This document shows positions 62,579 through 64,000 of a stretch of 64,000 bases of DNA, piece after piece (the first letter of the stretch is position 1; every line of letters begins with the position of its first letter). The position numbers and the translations under genes are program-made. Under the pieces are notes generated by a model that did no database searches, was not told where the DNA came from, and was given only the letters and a program-made list of their open reading frames with translations. The DNA is taken from NCBI RefSeq assembly GCF_012726295.1, contig NZ_JABAOB010000002.1, positions 682,001 through 746,000 on the forward strand. The letters are read 5' to 3'. Origin of the DNA: Chitinophaga sp. Ak27. Its GTDB lineage: Bacteria; Bacteroidota; Bacteroidia; Chitinophagales; Chitinophagaceae.

Positions 62579-64000
62579 TTAGAACTTGAGTTCAATGCCA
62601 AATGCATGCAGCCTTGTTTTGGGATACACTTCGGCAGAAATGATCCCTTGTGCCAGGGCGGTGGAATTGGCGCCGGCATAACCTACTTCCGGATCTACAT
62701 TTTTCACTTTGGTGATCACAAATAAATTCTGTCCGCTGTAATAAATCCTCAGGTTCGATAGATGGATGCGGTCCAGCAGCTTTTTAGGCAGGTTATAACC
62801 TACCTGTAAATTCTGCAGGCGTAGGAAGGAGCCCTTCTCTATATGAAAATCGGAGATCCTTTTATAGTTGCCATTAGGATCATACTGGAAGGCGGTGCCA
62901 TTTAGATATCCCCACCTGGGCTGGCCGGTTAGGCCATTGCCATACATGAAAGAGCTGTTGAATACCTGGGAGGTGGTGTTGAAGTCGTTGTAAATACTTT
63001 GGTAGTAGCCATTCACGCCGTTGTATACATCATTGCCCATTACACCGTTAAAGAATGCCGCGAGATCAAAATTGCGATAGGTTAATCCAATGTTGAAACC
63101 ATAGGTCATTTTGGGAAGCGGGTTCCCGATGATGGTGCGGTCCTTGTCGTCGATCGTATTATCGCCGTTCAGGTCTTCATACCAGATATCGCCGGGACCT
63201 GTTCCTGCGGCATAGTAGAACGCTTTGCCAGCTGCCTGTGCTTTCGCATTCAGGTCATCGATGGTTTTCTGATCTGGGATTAACCCTTTAGTTTTAAAAC
63301 CATAGAATTGGGAGATAGGACCATTCAGATCGGTACGGGTAACGGAACCTGACCAGTATTCTCCGGCAGTACCCGCGCTGATCGGCAGCTTTTCGCCGCC
63401 GAACGACAGGATCCTGTTGCGGTTGAAGGCGGCATTAAATCCAAAGTCAACGCCCAGTTTACCGAATGTTTCGTGGTAGTTGAGGGTTACCTCTAATCCC
63501 TTGTTCCGCATCTTACCCAGGTTCATATCCATGGCATAAGTATCTGCAGAAGAGTGACCAGCGCCCATACCTGAACTGAGTGGAAGATTGCGCTGATACA
63601 ACATGTTTTTAGTGTCGCGGATATAATAATCTACTGTGAGGTTCAGGCGATTTTGAAAAAAGCCGATGTCCAGTCCTATGTTGGAGGTCACGACCGTTTC
63701 CCAGCGAATGTTATTATTGGCTACGCGGCCAATTCCCCAGCCGTTTACCGGGCCGGTGCCGGGCAGTTCGTTGAACTGTGTTTTATCGTAGTTGGCCAGC
63801 GAAGGAATGTACGCGTAGCTGCCCACACCGTCGTTGCCGAGGCTTCCATAGGTAAGCCGCAGTTTAAGATCGGACAATGCAGGGATCTTGTCTTTGATGA
63901 AATTTTCTTCTATCAATCTCCAGCCAAGGGCGGCAGAAGGGAAGGTGCCTGCCCGGTAGGCAGGTGCAAACCGGTCGCTGATATCCTGGCGCAGGTTGGC
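62579..64000 (-). CDS. SusC-type receptor, C-terminal part (runs off right edge)
   Basis: The frame stays open to base 64000. The visible 474 residues are the last barrel strands of a SusC protein: RFAPAYRAGTFPSAALGWRL, LRLTYGSLGNDGVGSYAY, GLDIGFFQNRLNLTVDYYI, YEDLNGDNTIDDKDRTIIGNP, and the end AFGIELKF. The internal Met-like start at 63916 is a TTG and not a real start. It should pair with the SusD at 60662-62548; signal, plug and TonB box lie outside the window. Confidence 0.93.
   Translation of the reverse strand, partial: ANLRQDISDRFAPAYRAGTFPSAALGWRLIEENFIKDKIPALSDLKLRLTYGSLGNDGVGSYAYIPSLANYDKTQFNELPGTGPVNGWGIGRVANNNIRWETVVTSNIGLDIGFFQNRLNLTVDYYIRDTKNMLYQRNLPLSSGMGAGHSSADTYAMDMNLGKMRNKGLEVTLNYHETFGKLGVDFGFNAAFNRNRILSFGGEKLPISAGTAGEYWSGSVTRTDLNGPISQFYGFKTKGLIPDQKTIDDLNAKAQAAGKAFYYAAGTGPGDIWYEDLNGDNTIDDKDRTIIGNPLPKMTYGFNIGLTYRNFDLAAFFNGVMGNDVYNGVNGYYQSIYNDFNTTSQVFNSSFMYGNGLTGQPRWGYLNGTAFQYDPNGNYKRISDFHIEKGSFLRLQNLQVGYNLPKKLLDRIHLSNLRIYYSGQNLFVITKVKNVDPEVGYAGANSTALAQGIISAEVYPKTRLHAFGIELKF

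Noticed and set aside
63916..63918. Apparent start of a 445-residue protein at the right edge
   Set aside because: It is a TTG inside a SusC reading frame that stays open to the end of the window, with typical barrel sequence upstream of it.

Overview
The window looks like a chromosomal segment of a Chitinophaga-like member of the Bacteroidota. The grounds are repeated SusC/SusD outer-membrane pairs, an ECF sigma/FecR pair beside a SusC gene, a membrane-anchored AraC regulator, several Crp/Fnr-type regulators, genes mostly without obvious Shine-Dalgarno sequences, and one candidate TTTG/TAnnTTTG promoter. I see no rRNA, tRNA, CRISPR array, transposase or phage gene. All family calls were made by eye from sequence motifs; no database search was run.

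Layout. Bases 1-2200 (minus) carry an ECF sigma factor, a FecR anti-sigma factor and the first 53 codons of a SusC-type receptor that runs off the left edge. Bases 2615-6698 hold a small unknown protein, a chagasin-like cysteine-protease inhibitor, a leaderless papain-like protease with a six-repeat propeller tail, and a class 3 lipase. Bases 6824-11214 (minus) hold a cupin, a Crp/Fnr regulator and a one-module adenylation-carrier-reductase enzyme with a tandem repeat upstream. Next come a gene remnant, an AraC regulator, and a TonB receptor paired with a secreted tyrosine-phosphatase-like enzyme (13348-17064).

The most unusual region is the operon at 17336-24884: flavin halogenase, adenylation-carrier protein whose hand-read specificity code is tyrosine-like, type II thioesterase, a tyrosine phenol-lyase with its diagnostic residues intact, and an O-methyltransferase. 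Together they suggest a short pathway from tyrosine through carrier-bound halotyrosine to a halophenol and a haloanisole. On the opposite strand follow an epoxide hydrolase, a flippase-like membrane protein, and a class I terpene synthase interrupted by one in-frame TGA. A frameshifted DUF1835/DUF3658-like gene lies next to it.

Bases 29345-41706 carry a secreted esterase, a histidine-rich TPR lipoprotein, a SusC/SusD pair preceded by a perfect LacI-type palindrome, a second TonB receptor, a Crp/Fnr regulator and a membrane protein. Bases 41926-52207 are a sialic acid locus: GntR regulator, SusC, SusD, sialidase, N-acetylneuraminate lyase, mutarotase/epimerase and MFS transporter, with matching GntR-type operators in front of the regulator and of the operon. 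Then come a NEW3-domain protein with an ABC-2 exporter, an FAD monooxygenase, a membrane protein with a Bacteroidota-type N-terminal module, and a minus-strand pectin-type utilisation locus (GH88/GH105 hydrolase, SusD, partial SusC) that runs off the right edge.
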